A stretch of 64,000 bases of DNA from CADEFX01 sp046154585 (GTDB taxonomy: Bacteria; Pseudomonadota; Alphaproteobacteria; Rhizobiales; Hyphomicrobiaceae): NCBI GenBank assembly GCA_046154585.1, contig JBJXDX010000141.1, forward strand, positions 1-64,000. Direction: 5' to 3'. Below the pieces are notes generated by a model. That model was not told the origin of the DNA. It saw nothing but the letters and a program-made list of their open reading frames with translations, and did no database searches. A program made the position numbers and the translations under genes. Shown here one piece after another: positions 42,009 through 50,551 of this stretch. Position 1 is the first letter of the stretch. Each line of letters starts with the position of its first letter.

Positions 42009-42923
42009 TTATCCGGAAGGCGCGGATCGTACCGCCCCTTTTTGCTTGGCAGCGATCCATCCCAGCACGCGGTCATAGTTCACCGACACCCAGAGATGGC
42101 CTTCGTCCGTGAGCTCGATCAGCTCGCATCCGGGAATGGCAGCGGCCAGCTTGCAGGCTGCATCGATCGGCACGTTGTTGTCGGCCGTGCCGATCCACAG
42201 CGCCGATGGCGCCGAGATCTCATGCAGCGGCAGGTGCCACGGCCTGTTGAAGATCAGCATGTCCGTCACCGCGCCCTCCACGCCCGGACGTAATCCTTCT
42301 GTAAACATGGCGATGAAGCGAGCCCGCACGCCGGGATGCGTCATGACCCGATGATCCGGCGCAGGCGATCGCACCATCGCTATTCGGACGGCACGATCAG
42401 CGGATGAGTCGAGCCCGCGTTTGAACCCGCGAAAGATAAAACGCATCGTCCGTGGCATGTGCGGCAGCATGCGGAAACAGAAATGATGGAACGGCGCGAG
42501 CTTCACGTCCGCCACGCCACCGATGGGCCCCACCGGCGCCACCAGCGCCAGCGCCGTCACGCGATCGCGCAGCAGTGTCCCCAGCGCACAGGCATACGGC
42601 CCGCCGCCCGACACACCGAGCACCGAGAAGCGGTCGATCCCCAGCGTGTCCGCCACCCGCGCAATATCGGCCGCAAATGCCGGCAATCTCGGCTCGGGAT
42701 GCGCCGACGTTCCTCCGTATCCCCAGCGATCCGGCGCGATCAGCCGCAAGCCAAGGCTCCCCGCCGATTTCGCCGCCGAATACATGAGCCGCGATGCCGG
42801 CGTACCGTGTAGCGCAATCACCGGAGTGCCGAGCAGATCACCGTACTCGCGCAGCAGCATCACGCGACCGTTTGCGAGCGGCACCTCGCGGTCGGCCGCC
42901 GCACTCCCGAGATCCGCTGTCAC
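42009..42923 (-). CDS. alpha/beta hydrolase
   Basis: 304 residues. Oxyanion block GTPVIALHGTPASRLM, nucleophile elbow LGVSGGGPYACALG (Ser near residue 105), catalytic Asp region ALWIGTADNNVPID and His in ELTDEGHLWVS. All three catalytic residues are present. The substrate is unknown. Its start overlaps the stop of the acetyltransferase gene upstream (ATGA), so the two are probably one transcript. Confidence 0.88.
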   Translation of the reverse strand: MTADLGSAAADREVPLANGRVMLLREYGDLLGTPVIALHGTPASRLMYSAAKSAGSLGLRLIAPDRWGYGGTSAHPEPRLPAFAADIARVADTLGIDRFSVLGVSGGGPYACALGTLLRDRVTALALVAPVGPIGGVADVKLAPFHHFCFRMLPHMPRTMRFIFRGFKRGLDSSADRAVRIAMVRSPAPDHRVMTHPGVRARFIAMFTEGLRPGVEGAVTDMLIFNRPWHLPLHEISAPSALWIGTADNNVPIDAACKLAAAIPGCELIELTDEGHLWVSVNYDRVLGWIAAKQKGAVRSAPSG

Positions 42924-43414
42924 GGTGCGGTCAGATCCTTCTCGAGGAAGCGCGTGCCATCGATCGGGTTGCCGTTGTACTTGGCGATCTCGCGAAACCC
43001 GAGAATCTCATAAAGCCTCTGCGCGTCCTGCATGCTCGGCAGCGTGTCGAGGCGCATGGCACGGTATCCAAGCGATCGCGCTTCAGCGATCGCGGCCTCC
43101 GCCAGCCTGCGGCCGAGCCCCTGACCGCGTCCGGCCGGCGCCACGTATAGCCGTTTCATCTCACAGATGCCTTCGGCACGATCGAGCCCGCGCAGCGCCA
43201 CCGTGCCGACGAGATCGTCGGCCTCGCTGCGCGCGATCAGCAGCGCGCCATCGGGTGGCACGTAAGCTCCCGGCAGCGCCGCCAATTCGGCACCGAAGCT
43301 CTGGAAATCCAGGCTGATGCCGATGCCCTTTTCGTAGTCGCGCAACAGCGCCACGAGCGCCGCGCGATCCGCTTCGCTGAAAGGTCGGATGGGAGCCTGT
43401 GCCGTTCGCGTCAT
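42920..43414 (-). CDS. GNAT family N-acetyltransferase
   Basis: 164 residues with the acetyl-CoA motif KRLYVAPAGRGQGLGRRLAEAAIAEARSLG (R/Q-x-x-G-x-G/A) and the C-terminal RLYEILGFREIAKYNGNP. N-terminal TALVALLRDYEKG-like helix (RAALVALLRDYEKGIG) and VGTVALRGLD strand complete the fold. The acetyl acceptor is unknown. Coupled to the hydrolase at 42009. Confidence 0.9.
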   Translation of the reverse strand: MTRTAQAPIRPFSEADRAALVALLRDYEKGIGISLDFQSFGAELAALPGAYVPPDGALLIARSEADDLVGTVALRGLDRAEGICEMKRLYVAPAGRGQGLGRRLAEAAIAEARSLGYRAMRLDTLPSMQDAQRLYEILGFREIAKYNGNPIDGTRFLEKDLTAP

Positions 43415-43499
43415 GAGGCGAGCTTACCGGATCGGGCCGGCTCGCCGCCAGCACGGCGCAGGAGCGTCCACATACGGCGCGCTCCTTGCCAGGCGATCG

Positions 43500-43955
43500 C
43501 TACTTCTTCGGGATGCGATAAGCCTCGTGGCAGCCCTTGCAGGTCTTGGTCACTTCGCCGAACGAAGCCTTGAAAGCCTCGGCGCCATTCGCCGCCGATT
43601 TCACGGCCTCTTGGGCGGCCTTGGCCAGCACCGCACCCTTGGCTTCAAAATCTTTCGTATCTTCCCAGATCTTCGGCGCGGCCGTCGTTTCACCGCCGGT
43701 CTTGGCGTTGTCTGGGAAGAGTTTGACGAACTGGCCCCAGTTCTGAGCGATCGTCGTCGCAGCGGCCTCAGCGGCCTTGGCGTCATAGGGCTTGTCGCCT
43801 TTGATCATGTCACTGGAGGTCTTCGTGGCTCCGCCGACCTGCTTCATCAGCTCTTTGCGTTGGGCGATGACATCCTGCCCCACGGCGACGCCCGTAACCC
43901 CGACTGCGACGCCAGCAATGAGCGCTACTCCGGCCAGCATTTTCGTCTTCGACAT
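43500..43955 (-). CDS. cytochrome c' family protein
   Basis: 151 residues with a signal peptide ending VAVG (about residue 26). Four-helix bundle sequence with QDVIAQRKELMKQVGG at the start and the C-terminal heme site TCKGCHEAYR (CxxCH), as in cytochrome c'/c556. The axial His and the heme Cys pair are intact. Members bind NO or CO, or act as small electron carriers, in the periplasm. Confidence 0.9.
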   Translation of the reverse strand: MSKTKMLAGVALIAGVAVGVTGVAVGQDVIAQRKELMKQVGGATKTSSDMIKGDKPYDAKAAEAAATTIAQNWGQFVKLFPDNAKTGGETTAAPKIWEDTKDFEAKGAVLAKAAQEAVKSAANGAEAFKASFGEVTKTCKGCHEAYRIPKK

Positions 43956-44070
43956 TCACGTCTCCCCTCGGACAGCCAAAACGAGGGCGGCCCTCCGCCG
44001 CCGGCAGGCACTATAGACAAGGATCAGGCTGGAATGGTTCCAACTCTTTCGTGATCGTATCGAACACGGT

Positions 44071-44838
44071 TCAGTTTCGCGCCATGCGCCGGTCAATGGT
44101 CCCCACCAGAGCGCTCAACGGCAGCGTCACCAGCACCGCAAGAGCGTAGGCAGGCACAAGGCCGAGCGTCCCGATGGTCTCGCCGATCACCACGAAGAAG
44201 GCGACGAACGCGAACATGGCCGTCGCAACGCCGCGCAGCACCGCACGCGTCATGGCCGGGCCCATACTGTGCTGCGTGAAGCACGCGACAACGCCGCTGA
44301 CCACCGGCAGCGTCGCCACGATGCCGCTGAGACGCGGTCCCAGCCGTTCCGCCAGCAGCGTGACCAAGACCACCACCACGCCCGCCACGATCATCCGCAC
44401 CGGCAGGTCCCACCACGGTGGCGGCGTCACCACCTTCGGCACCTGCACCCTGGGCATCAGCAAGACGGAGAGCAGCACCGACACGGTGGCAATCGCTGCC
44501 GCGGCGCGACCGTCCAGTTGCAAAGGCTGCAGCACGAAGCTCACGGCGGCGAATGCAGCCAGTCCTCCCAGCATGCACACCGGCCACCGAAACGAGCCCG
44601 CGAGCCAATAGAACGCCACCGTCCACGGGCCGACGGCCGCCACCGCCAGGATCACGCCCGTGTTGGCAGCGATCGCAAAGTCAACGCCCTGATCGATTGC
44701 CAGAAAGAACGAGGTCGGCCCCGTCATGAACGGCAGGCCCGTCAGCAGGCCGCCGATAGCCGCGCCCCAGCGCCGGATGGCCAGCGTCGCCAGCGCCACC
44801 AGGATGGGAACGGCAAAGATCTTGAAGAGCCAGAGCAT
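44071..44838 (-). CDS. polytopic membrane protein with internal duplication
   Basis: 255 residues, about nine transmembrane helices. The first half has GGLLTGLPFMTGPTSFFLAID and the second half GIVATLPVVSGVVACFTQHS in equivalent positions, pointing to an inverted or direct internal repeat. The start ATG 44838 is only two bases from the 167-bp repeat copy at 44841-45007, so its ribosome-binding site (AGGA, eight bases upstream) lies within the repeat. I do not recognise the family. It is read away from aatA. Confidence 0.75.
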   Translation of the reverse strand: MLWLFKIFAVPILVALATLAIRRWGAAIGGLLTGLPFMTGPTSFFLAIDQGVDFAIAANTGVILAVAAVGPWTVAFYWLAGSFRWPVCMLGGLAAFAAVSFVLQPLQLDGRAAAAIATVSVLLSVLLMPRVQVPKVVTPPPWWDLPVRMIVAGVVVVLVTLLAERLGPRLSGIVATLPVVSGVVACFTQHSMGPAMTRAVLRGVATAMFAFVAFFVVIGETIGTLGLVPAYALAVLVTLPLSALVGTIDRRMARN

Positions 44839-44840
44839 CG

Positions 44841-45007
44841 CTAGTGTCCTGATTCCGAAGTTCGCCGGAGTTCTCGGCTGGGTTAGGGAGCGAACTTCGG
44901 AATCAAAGGGGACACTAGAATCAATATTCAGCTCGTGTGATTCAGGTCGAGAAATTCGCTCTGAGCGCTCCCGAAAGTACCGGCGAATTTCTCGATCATC
45001 ACACGAG
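44841..45007. repeat. 167-bp double-hairpin dispersed repeat, copy 1
   Basis: Two stem-loops in series. Stem 1 (44841-44918) pairs CTAGTGTCCTGATTCCGAAG with the matching arm ending GGACACTAG. Stem 2 (44932-45007) pairs CTCGTGTGATTCAGGTCGAG with CGATCATCACACGAG. A copy of identical length lies at 49433-49599. Stem 1 ends in CTAG on both sides, which resembles the TA target of IS630-type mobile elements. The element separates aatA from the membrane protein gene. Confidence 0.85.
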
Positions 45008-45042
45008 CGGCGCCGACGGCGATGGCGTCCAGCGCCGCGCGC

Positions 45043-46251
45043 TTACCTCAGGTTGCCGCAGAAACGCTGGATGCGCTTGCAGGCGTCCTCGAGCTGATCC
45101 GTCGAGGTGGCATAGGAGATGCGGAAGAACGGCGCCATCGCGAAAGCCGCGCCATGCACGACCGCCACGCCCTCCTCCTCCAGCAACGCGCTCGCGAAAT
45201 CCTCGTCGTTACTGAGCTTCGCGCCTTTGGCCGTGGTCCTCCCGATCGTCTCAGCGCACGACGGGTACACGTAGAACGCACCCTGAGGCTTCGGGCACTT
45301 GATGCCTTTGGCCTGATTCAGCATCGACACGACGAGATCGCGCCGCTCCTTGAACACCTTGTTGTTGCGCGGAATGAAGTCCTGCGGCCCGTTGAGCGCC
45401 TCGACGCCCGCCCACTGCGCGATGGACGAGGGATTGGACGTCGCCTGGCTCTGCAGCTTGCACATCGCCTTGATGAGATGCTCGGGCCCGCCGGCATAGC
45501 CGAGCCGCCAGCCGGTCATGCAATAGGCCTTGGAGAAGCCGTTGACCGTCAGCGTGCGATCGTAAAGCCCAGGCTCCACCTGCGCCGGCGTGAAGAACTC
45601 CAGATCGTCGTAGATCAGGTGCTCGTACATGTCGTCGGTGATGACCCAGACATGCCTGTTCTTCGGCGCCATCAGCACATCCGTCAGAGCCTTGAGCTCG
45701 GCCTTGGTATAGGCAGCGCCCGTCGGATTCGACGGCTGGTTGAACATGAACCACTTGGTGCTCGGCGTAATCGCCTTGTCCAGCGTCGCCGGCTTCAGCT
45801 TGTAGCCGTCCTCGATGCTGCAGTTGGCAAACACCGGCTTGCCGCCGCCGAACAAAACGATATCGGCATACGACACCCAGCACGGCGCCGGGATGACCAC
45901 CTCGTCCCCCGGGTTCAGCGTGCCCAGAAACGCGTTGAACAGCACCTGCTTGCCGCCCGTGCCGACGGAGATCTGGCTGCGCTTGTACTCGAGCCCGTTC
46001 TCGCGCTTGAACTTGCCGACGATGGCGTCCTTCAGCTCAGGGATGCCGTCCACGTCGGTATACTTGGTCTTGCCCTCCTGCAGGGCGCGCACAGCCGCGT
46101 CCTTGATGTTCTGCGGCGTGTCGAAATCGGGCTCGCCGGCCGCCAGGCTGATCACGTTGCGGCCTTTGGCCTGCAGCTCCCGCGCTTTCGTCGCCATCGC
46201 GATAGTCAGCGACGGGTTGATGCGGTTCAGACTGTCGGCCAGAAAGCCCAT
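45043..46251 (-). CDS. aatA: aspartate aminotransferase (class I pyridoxal-phosphate dependent)
   Basis: 402 residues from ATG 46251 with GAGGAG upstream. Fold type I: LAAGEPDFDTPQNIKDAA, then SVGTGGKQVLFNA, PAPCWVSYADIV, NQPSNPTGAAY, ITDDMYEHLIYD and the PLP Lys in TVNGFSKAYCMTGWRLGYAGG. The C-terminal FFRISYATS holds the substrate Arg. This matches the Rhizobium/Thermus type aspartate/prephenate aminotransferases. It links aspartate, glutamate and phenylalanine metabolism. A dispersed 167-bp repeat lies just downstream. Confidence 0.92.
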   Translation of the reverse strand: MGFLADSLNRINPSLTIAMATKARELQAKGRNVISLAAGEPDFDTPQNIKDAAVRALQEGKTKYTDVDGIPELKDAIVGKFKRENGLEYKRSQISVGTGGKQVLFNAFLGTLNPGDEVVIPAPCWVSYADIVLFGGGKPVFANCSIEDGYKLKPATLDKAITPSTKWFMFNQPSNPTGAAYTKAELKALTDVLMAPKNRHVWVITDDMYEHLIYDDLEFFTPAQVEPGLYDRTLTVNGFSKAYCMTGWRLGYAGGPEHLIKAMCKLQSQATSNPSSIAQWAGVEALNGPQDFIPRNNKVFKERRDLVVSMLNQAKGIKCPKPQGAFYVYPSCAETIGRTTAKGAKLSNDEDFASALLEEEGVAVVHGAAFAMAPFFRISYATSTDQLEDACKRIQRFCGNLR

Positions 46252-46553
46252 GGCGTGTTGCCTCTCCTCGTTCGAGTGCATTGGGTTAACGCGAAGCGCG
46301 CGGACCCTACGCCCGGATGTCCCGGACATCAAGGGCGCCAAACCGCAGGCCCGACCGGCATCCCGTGCACCCTCGTTGCGCCATCCGTCCACCAAAGGAT
46401 ATCAAGCATTGAATATGGAATATCCCACAAATTCGTTTATACCTTTACCAGTTATTCTCTATTACCTTCTCGTTATTACGCTATTCCATTATCAATCTAT
46501 TTGCTTCGAAGCAGATTTCTACAGATGAAACTCACCCCAAGGAGATCAAAGAC
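46252..46553. other. AT-rich divergent region between aatA and the small peptide gene
   Basis: No other gene. The right half (about 46396-46540) is far more AT-rich than the genome around it, with GGATAT at 46397 mirrored by ATATCC at 46420 and a perfect 12-bp palindrome TGCTTCGAAGCA at 46502-46513, 40 bp ahead of the peptide start. The strong AAGGAG box is at 46539. Probably the promoter and operator of the peptide gene. Confidence 0.55.
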
Positions 46554-46748
46554 ATGAGGAAAGCACTGGTAGCGTCGATTGTCGCGTTGGGTATGACATT
46601 TTCGGCACCGGCATTCGCCGGCGGCTCCCATCATGGCAGCGGCGGAGCCAAGATCGGCGCCGGACTGAAACTCGGCATCGGCGTCAAGGGCCTGGCCAAG
46701 GTGAAGGTCAAGGTCGGCTTGCGCCTGGGCGTCGGCATCGGCCTCTGA
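46554..46748 (+). CDS. secreted cationic Gly-rich peptide, 64 residues
   Basis: A signal peptide (MRKALVASIVALGMTFSAPAFA) is followed by a 42-residue mature part, GGSHHGSGG then GLKLGIGVKG, VKVKVGLRLG and VGIGL. Lys/Arg alternate with Leu/Ile/Val at every second position, giving an amphipathic beta-strand pattern with net positive charge and no acidic residue. It could be a self-assembling or membrane-active peptide; I do not recognise the family. Convergent with the outer-membrane barrel gene at 46817. Confidence 0.6.
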   Translation: MRKALVASIVALGMTFSAPAFAGGSHHGSGGAKIGAGLKLGIGVKGLAKVKVKVGLRLGVGIGL

Positions 46749-46816
46749 GATCGCCTCGCCCTTCCGGGCGTGTGCAGAGGCGGCGGCCGGCTCCCCTTCT
46801 CCCAAGGGCTGCCGCC

Positions 46817-48175
46817 TCACTTCCCGTATTCGTAGGCCACGCCGACCATGCCCATCAGCATGTCGGTCCGCGCATCCGCGAAGTTGGTTTTGAAATCGAG
46901 GTACTTCGCTTCGCCGGTCAGGAAGAAGCGTTCGCTCACCGGCGTCTTGGCCTTGAGCGTCGCCTCCAGCTTGTGATCGACCCGATCGAAGCCCAGGAAA
47001 TCGCTGAGCGTATAGGTGACCTCCACGCCCGCGGATGCACCCCCCGCCGTGGTCACCACGCCGCCAACACTCACCGCATACTCCTGGATCGTCTTGGCGA
47101 TGAAGAAGTCCGTCTCTTCCAGGCCCATGCGCAGCCCGCCGAAGAGCTTCAGCGCCGAATCGACTTTCATCTGTGCCCGTGCGGCCACCGTATGCGCGAG
47201 CAGCGGCGAAAATTCCGCTTCACGGTAGGAGCGATACACCTGCGCATAGACAAGATCGGCCGTGTCGTCGCCGTCCGCGTAGCTCAGGCCGACAAACGGA
47301 AACACCGATGTGCTGTCCCGCATCAGCCCGAAATCGTCGTGTGACAGCGTATAGCGCTTGATATCCGCACCGGCGCCGAACCTCAGCACCAGCTTGCTTG
47401 CGATATCGTATTTGAGCCCTGCCTGCGCCGTTCCCGAGACCCTGTCGCGATCGTCCTGGTTGCCGAACTCGAGAAAATTTCCGGCGATGGCGCCGTAATC
47501 GAGATACGCCCCCATGACTTGAGCGAACGGCGTGAGCGCGGCTTTCGGCCACTCGTAGCCGACACTCATCGCCGTCTCATACACACTTTCATCGACGTCG
47601 ACTCTGCGTTCCGTCCTCAGCGATGCAGAGACCTGCACACCCGTCTTCAGCGTTCCGCCATACGCCGCCGATACGGCATACTGCATTTCGCTGGCGTCGG
47701 GCCGATCGATGTACCGGCGGTCCGCAAACTCGCCCTTCAAGCTGACTTGCTGTCCGTCGCGCTCAAGCACATGCAGCATCTCCGCCGTGGTCCGCGTAAC
47801 GCCGCTGTCTCTCTTGTCGAGCGATGGACCGGCATTGGTGGTGTAGCCCGCCGCGAAGCCGACGCTGATGGCCGTCGTGCCCTTGTCCTCGGAGAGCGTT
47901 CCCCGCAGCACCGCCGTCTCCCGATCCGGCGCGACCAGCGGCTTGGCCGCCTCGCGCCCGATCGCTCCGGTTTCGATGTCTGCAGCTTGCTCCTTGCGCA
48001 CCCGCTCACGCCGCGAGCGTGGCGGAGGCGTAGGCTCTTCCAGCAGGGGGCCGCGCAGCACCCCGCTGCGGTCTTCCGCTCGTGCGGGCCATGCGCATTC
48101 CAGCAGCACCGCCAGCACGGCAAGTGCACGCCAGCGACCCACGCGAAAACTGGCCCGTCTCTCTTTCTTGCCCAT
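46817..48175 (-). CDS. outer-membrane beta-barrel protein
   Basis: 452 residues with a signal peptide ending ARA (about residue 33), a Pro/Arg-rich linker (PTPPPRSRRERVRKEQ), and a long series of alternating strands from about residue 95 (GTTAISVGFAAGYTTNAG, VSLKGEFADRRYI, LVLRFGAGADIKRYTL, GMVGVAYEYGK). The C-terminal Tyr-Gly-Lys end and periodic aromatic girdles fit a 14- to 16-stranded barrel, possibly of the surface or autotransporter-like group. The 133 bp upstream are AT-rich, like those of the small peptide gene. Function is unknown. Confidence 0.7.
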   Translation of the reverse strand: MGKKERRASFRVGRWRALAVLAVLLECAWPARAEDRSGVLRGPLLEEPTPPPRSRRERVRKEQAADIETGAIGREAAKPLVAPDRETAVLRGTLSEDKGTTAISVGFAAGYTTNAGPSLDKRDSGVTRTTAEMLHVLERDGQQVSLKGEFADRRYIDRPDASEMQYAVSAAYGGTLKTGVQVSASLRTERRVDVDESVYETAMSVGYEWPKAALTPFAQVMGAYLDYGAIAGNFLEFGNQDDRDRVSGTAQAGLKYDIASKLVLRFGAGADIKRYTLSHDDFGLMRDSTSVFPFVGLSYADGDDTADLVYAQVYRSYREAEFSPLLAHTVAARAQMKVDSALKLFGGLRMGLEETDFFIAKTIQEYAVSVGGVVTTAGGASAGVEVTYTLSDFLGFDRVDHKLEATLKAKTPVSERFFLTGEAKYLDFKTNFADARTDMLMGMVGVAYEYGK

Positions 48176-48308
48176 AAGGACGAGAAATGAGATTCACGGT
48201 TTACAGACGGTTATTTTCCGATAATTATTTGCTGCCCTATAATGCAATATCGTATATCGGATATCATTTATATAATCCAAGACCTGAGTCAAAATACCTC
48301 TTCCGAAG

Positions 48309-49277
48309 TTACCCCGCCGCCCTTTTTTTTGTCCGCCCTTGCCGCGCCTGCCCGATGAGGCGCTCACTGACGGCCCGCATGCGCGCGATTTTGGACGCAT
48401 CGCGCGACTCGGCCGATCCCGGCTCCTCTCGCGTACCGTTGATGTAAGCACCGCCATGGCCGAAAGTATCGGCCTCCGTCAGCAGCCACAGCAGGTCCGC
48501 CGCCGAGCGATCGATGGATCGCACTCCCGGCAGAGCCGGCGCCAGCAGCGGCAGGAGCCGCTTCCACAGCCATTGCTGCACCACGTTGCGCTCCCTGGCG
48601 ATGTCGGTCCCCGGCACGACGCTCGGGTTGAAGGACACGACCCCGACCGACGGCAGTTCGCGTGCCAGCAGCCGCGCATGCATCACGTTCAGCAGCTTGG
48701 ACGCGCTGTAGCGGGCCTCGCCTCGCTCGACCCCGGCCGGCATGTGCATCTGCGACAACCGCGCGTCGGCGAGTTCGGCCGGATCCTGCCACGTCGCACG
48801 CGCAATCCCCATCAGGCAGAAGGCGTCGGGATCATGCACCTCGCTCCCGGTGATGACGACCCGCCCGCGCGGCTGCAGATGCGGCGCCAGCCGGCCGGCG
48901 ATCGCATAGTGCGCCAGATGATTGACCGCAAATGTCAGCTCATAGCCGTCGTCGGACACGGAATCAGCGCCGATCCCCTGAACTCCGGCGTTGAGCGACA
49001 AGGCTTCGATACCGTCGCGCCCGAGCAGGCTCACGACCTCGTCGCAGGCATGATCGATAGAGTCGAGGCTCGCTAGATTGGCCGGCACAACATGCACACG
49101 GCCGCCTGCCGCCGCTTGAAGGCTGCCTGCCCGCTGCGGATCGCGGGCCAGCAAGATGGTGCGCCACTCAGAACGCGTGCGCAGCAGGCGTTCGACGGCC
49201 CGCCTGCCGAACCCGCTCGTTCCACCGGTCATAACGAGAGTCTTGACCGCTGCTGCCCTGCCGGAAACATTGTTCAT
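48309..49277 (-). CDS. SDR family oxidoreductase
   Basis: 322 residues from ATG 49277 (a frame to 49358 lacks a start site). NAD(P)-binding TGGTSGFGRRAVERLL at the N-terminus, NAG in LSLNAGVQ, catalytic Ser in VVITGSEVHDPDAF, and Tyr/Lys in RYSASKLLNV. The extension after the Rossmann core resembles retinol-dehydrogenase or protochlorophyllide-reductase-like SDRs. The substrate is unknown. Downstream sequence (48180-48300) is the AT-rich control region of the barrel gene. Confidence 0.88.
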   Translation of the reverse strand: MNNVSGRAAAVKTLVMTGGTSGFGRRAVERLLRTRSEWRTILLARDPQRAGSLQAAAGGRVHVVPANLASLDSIDHACDEVVSLLGRDGIEALSLNAGVQGIGADSVSDDGYELTFAVNHLAHYAIAGRLAPHLQPRGRVVITGSEVHDPDAFCLMGIARATWQDPAELADARLSQMHMPAGVERGEARYSASKLLNVMHARLLARELPSVGVVSFNPSVVPGTDIARERNVVQQWLWKRLLPLLAPALPGVRSIDRSAADLLWLLTEADTFGHGGAYINGTREEPGSAESRDASKIARMRAVSERLIGQARQGRTKKRAAG

Positions 49278-49722
49278 GAGATTTGGATACGCTACTGCAC
49301 TGCCACAACGCGTCACGGCGCGGTCTGATAGACCCATTGGCGACGAGAGCAAAGACACGACCGCGTGACGCTAAGGACAATCCCGCGACGACGCATGTGT
49401 TGCAGTGTCGCGGCAATGTGATCGCGAACACGCTAGTGTCCCGATTCCGAAGTTCGCCTGATTTTAATGCTAGGTCCGGGAGCGAACTTCGGAATCAAAA
49501 GGGACACTAGAATCATAGACTTGCTAGTGTGATTCAGATCGAGAAACTCGCTCCATGATGTGCGGCAAATGCCGGCGAATTTCTCGATCATCACACTGGC
49601 CGATCACACGATTCTGACCCTATTGCCACAATGCGGGCCCACGCCTGCCCAACTGGTGTGCTCCGCTCTCCAATGTTCAGATGCGTGCTCCCGTGCGGGG
49701 AGCCTAGACGGGGAGCATAATC
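49278..49722. other. 445-bp gene-free region containing repeat copy 2
   Basis: Contains no supported gene. The segment 49433-49599 is the second copy of the 167-bp double-hairpin element. The rest (49278-49432, 49600-49722) is upstream region of the SDR and of the small membrane protein at 49723. Confidence 0.5.
49433..49599. repeat. 167-bp double-hairpin dispersed repeat, copy 2
   Basis: Same length and layout as the copy at 44841-45007. Stem 1 (49433-49510) begins CTAGTGTCCCGATTCCGAAG and its partner arm ends GGGACACTAG. Stem 2 (49524-49599) begins CTAGTGTGATTCAGATCGAG and its partner arm ends CACACTGG. Outer pairs of stem 2 differ between copies but keep pairing (C:G in copy 1, A:T in copy 2 at the third pair; a G:T wobble at the second), so base pairing rather than primary sequence appears conserved. 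Confidence 0.85.
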
Positions 49723-49938
49723 ATGAAACGGACTCCGTTCACGCCACAGGTGCGTCGTACATCTGCCGGACTTGCTCTGGCACTCATTGCATTGGGGCTG
49801 GTGTGCACTGGCGCAATCCTCGGCGCAGAGGACGCGTTCCGCTTGGCCTTGGCCATCTCTCTTTTCGCGGCCTCACCCTGGCCCTTCTGCACAATTTCCG
49901 CCAGGCGCGGGCCGCATCCCGGCGCAAGCACCGCGTAA
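49723..49938 (+). CDS. small two-helix membrane protein, unrecognised
   Basis: 71 residues after GGGGAG. Two hydrophobic helices (about 14-34, 38-56) with a Ser/Pro-rich tail. No family match seen. Coding is plausible from the good ribosome-binding site, but not certain. Confidence 0.45.
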   Translation: MKRTPFTPQVRRTSAGLALALIALGLVCTGAILGAEDAFRLALAISLFAASPWPFCTISARRGPHPGASTA

Positions 49939-50028
49939 ACACTTGACTTTGTTGGGACATAAGCCCTCCCTCCACATTATGGCAGATGCTCCCTACATAT
50001 GCCCTCGTGGCGCCCATGGAGATCACGC

Positions 50029-50529
50029 ATGAACGAGCCCAAAGACGTCCGCAGGCCTGTGGCATCGGCTTGGATCGCTTTGACAGTCATGACGGGTGGA
50101 TTGGCCGCGGCGTTGCTCTGGTCGGGCACACTTTCCTCGCCTGAGCGGCTGCTGGACCGCAGCTTTGGTCCCGCGCTGGCAGCCGCCGAGGCGGGCAACA
50201 GCTCCCTTCGCCTCATGCCTGCGTCCATAACAATGTCCCCCGACCGGACAACGGACGGTTTCTGGTCGGCAGCCGCGAACGGGTCCAACCTTGCACTGCG
50301 GCGGCCCCTCGCCTTGGGCGATCAGATCACGATATCGTCTCGCGCGGGCCGACCTGAGAAAATGTCCGTAATCCAGATCGACGGCCTCGACGGCTCGGCG
50401 ATCGGTGCTCCCGGGACGCAATTCCAGCTGGTGACGGCGAAAGTCGAAGGTGCAGCCGGCGATGCCCTTGTGCGCTTGCTCGTAGCCATCGACCCGCCCG
50501 ATCGCACCGCCCAAGCCAAGACGCTCTGA
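50029..50529 (+). CDS. membrane-anchored protein, unrecognised
   Basis: 166 residues from ATG 50029 with GGAG upstream (a longer frame from 49999 is possible). One transmembrane helix (about 13-35, ASAWIALTVMTGGLAAALLW), then an Ala/Ser-rich soluble domain with strands LRRPLALGDQITISSRAGRP and LDGSAIGAPGTQFQLVTA. It precedes the OsmC gene by 22 bp and may be co-transcribed. Confidence 0.6.
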   Translation: MNEPKDVRRPVASAWIALTVMTGGLAAALLWSGTLSSPERLLDRSFGPALAAAEAGNSSLRLMPASITMSPDRTTDGFWSAAANGSNLALRRPLALGDQITISSRAGRPEKMSVIQIDGLDGSAIGAPGTQFQLVTAKVEGAAGDALVRLLVAIDPPDRTAQAKTL

Positions 50530-50551
50530 CGCGCCCGGAGTTTGCAGGAAC

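Noticed and set aside
45022..46557. 511-residue frame opposite aatA
   Set aside because: Shadow frame; the aminotransferase motifs on the minus strand are intact.
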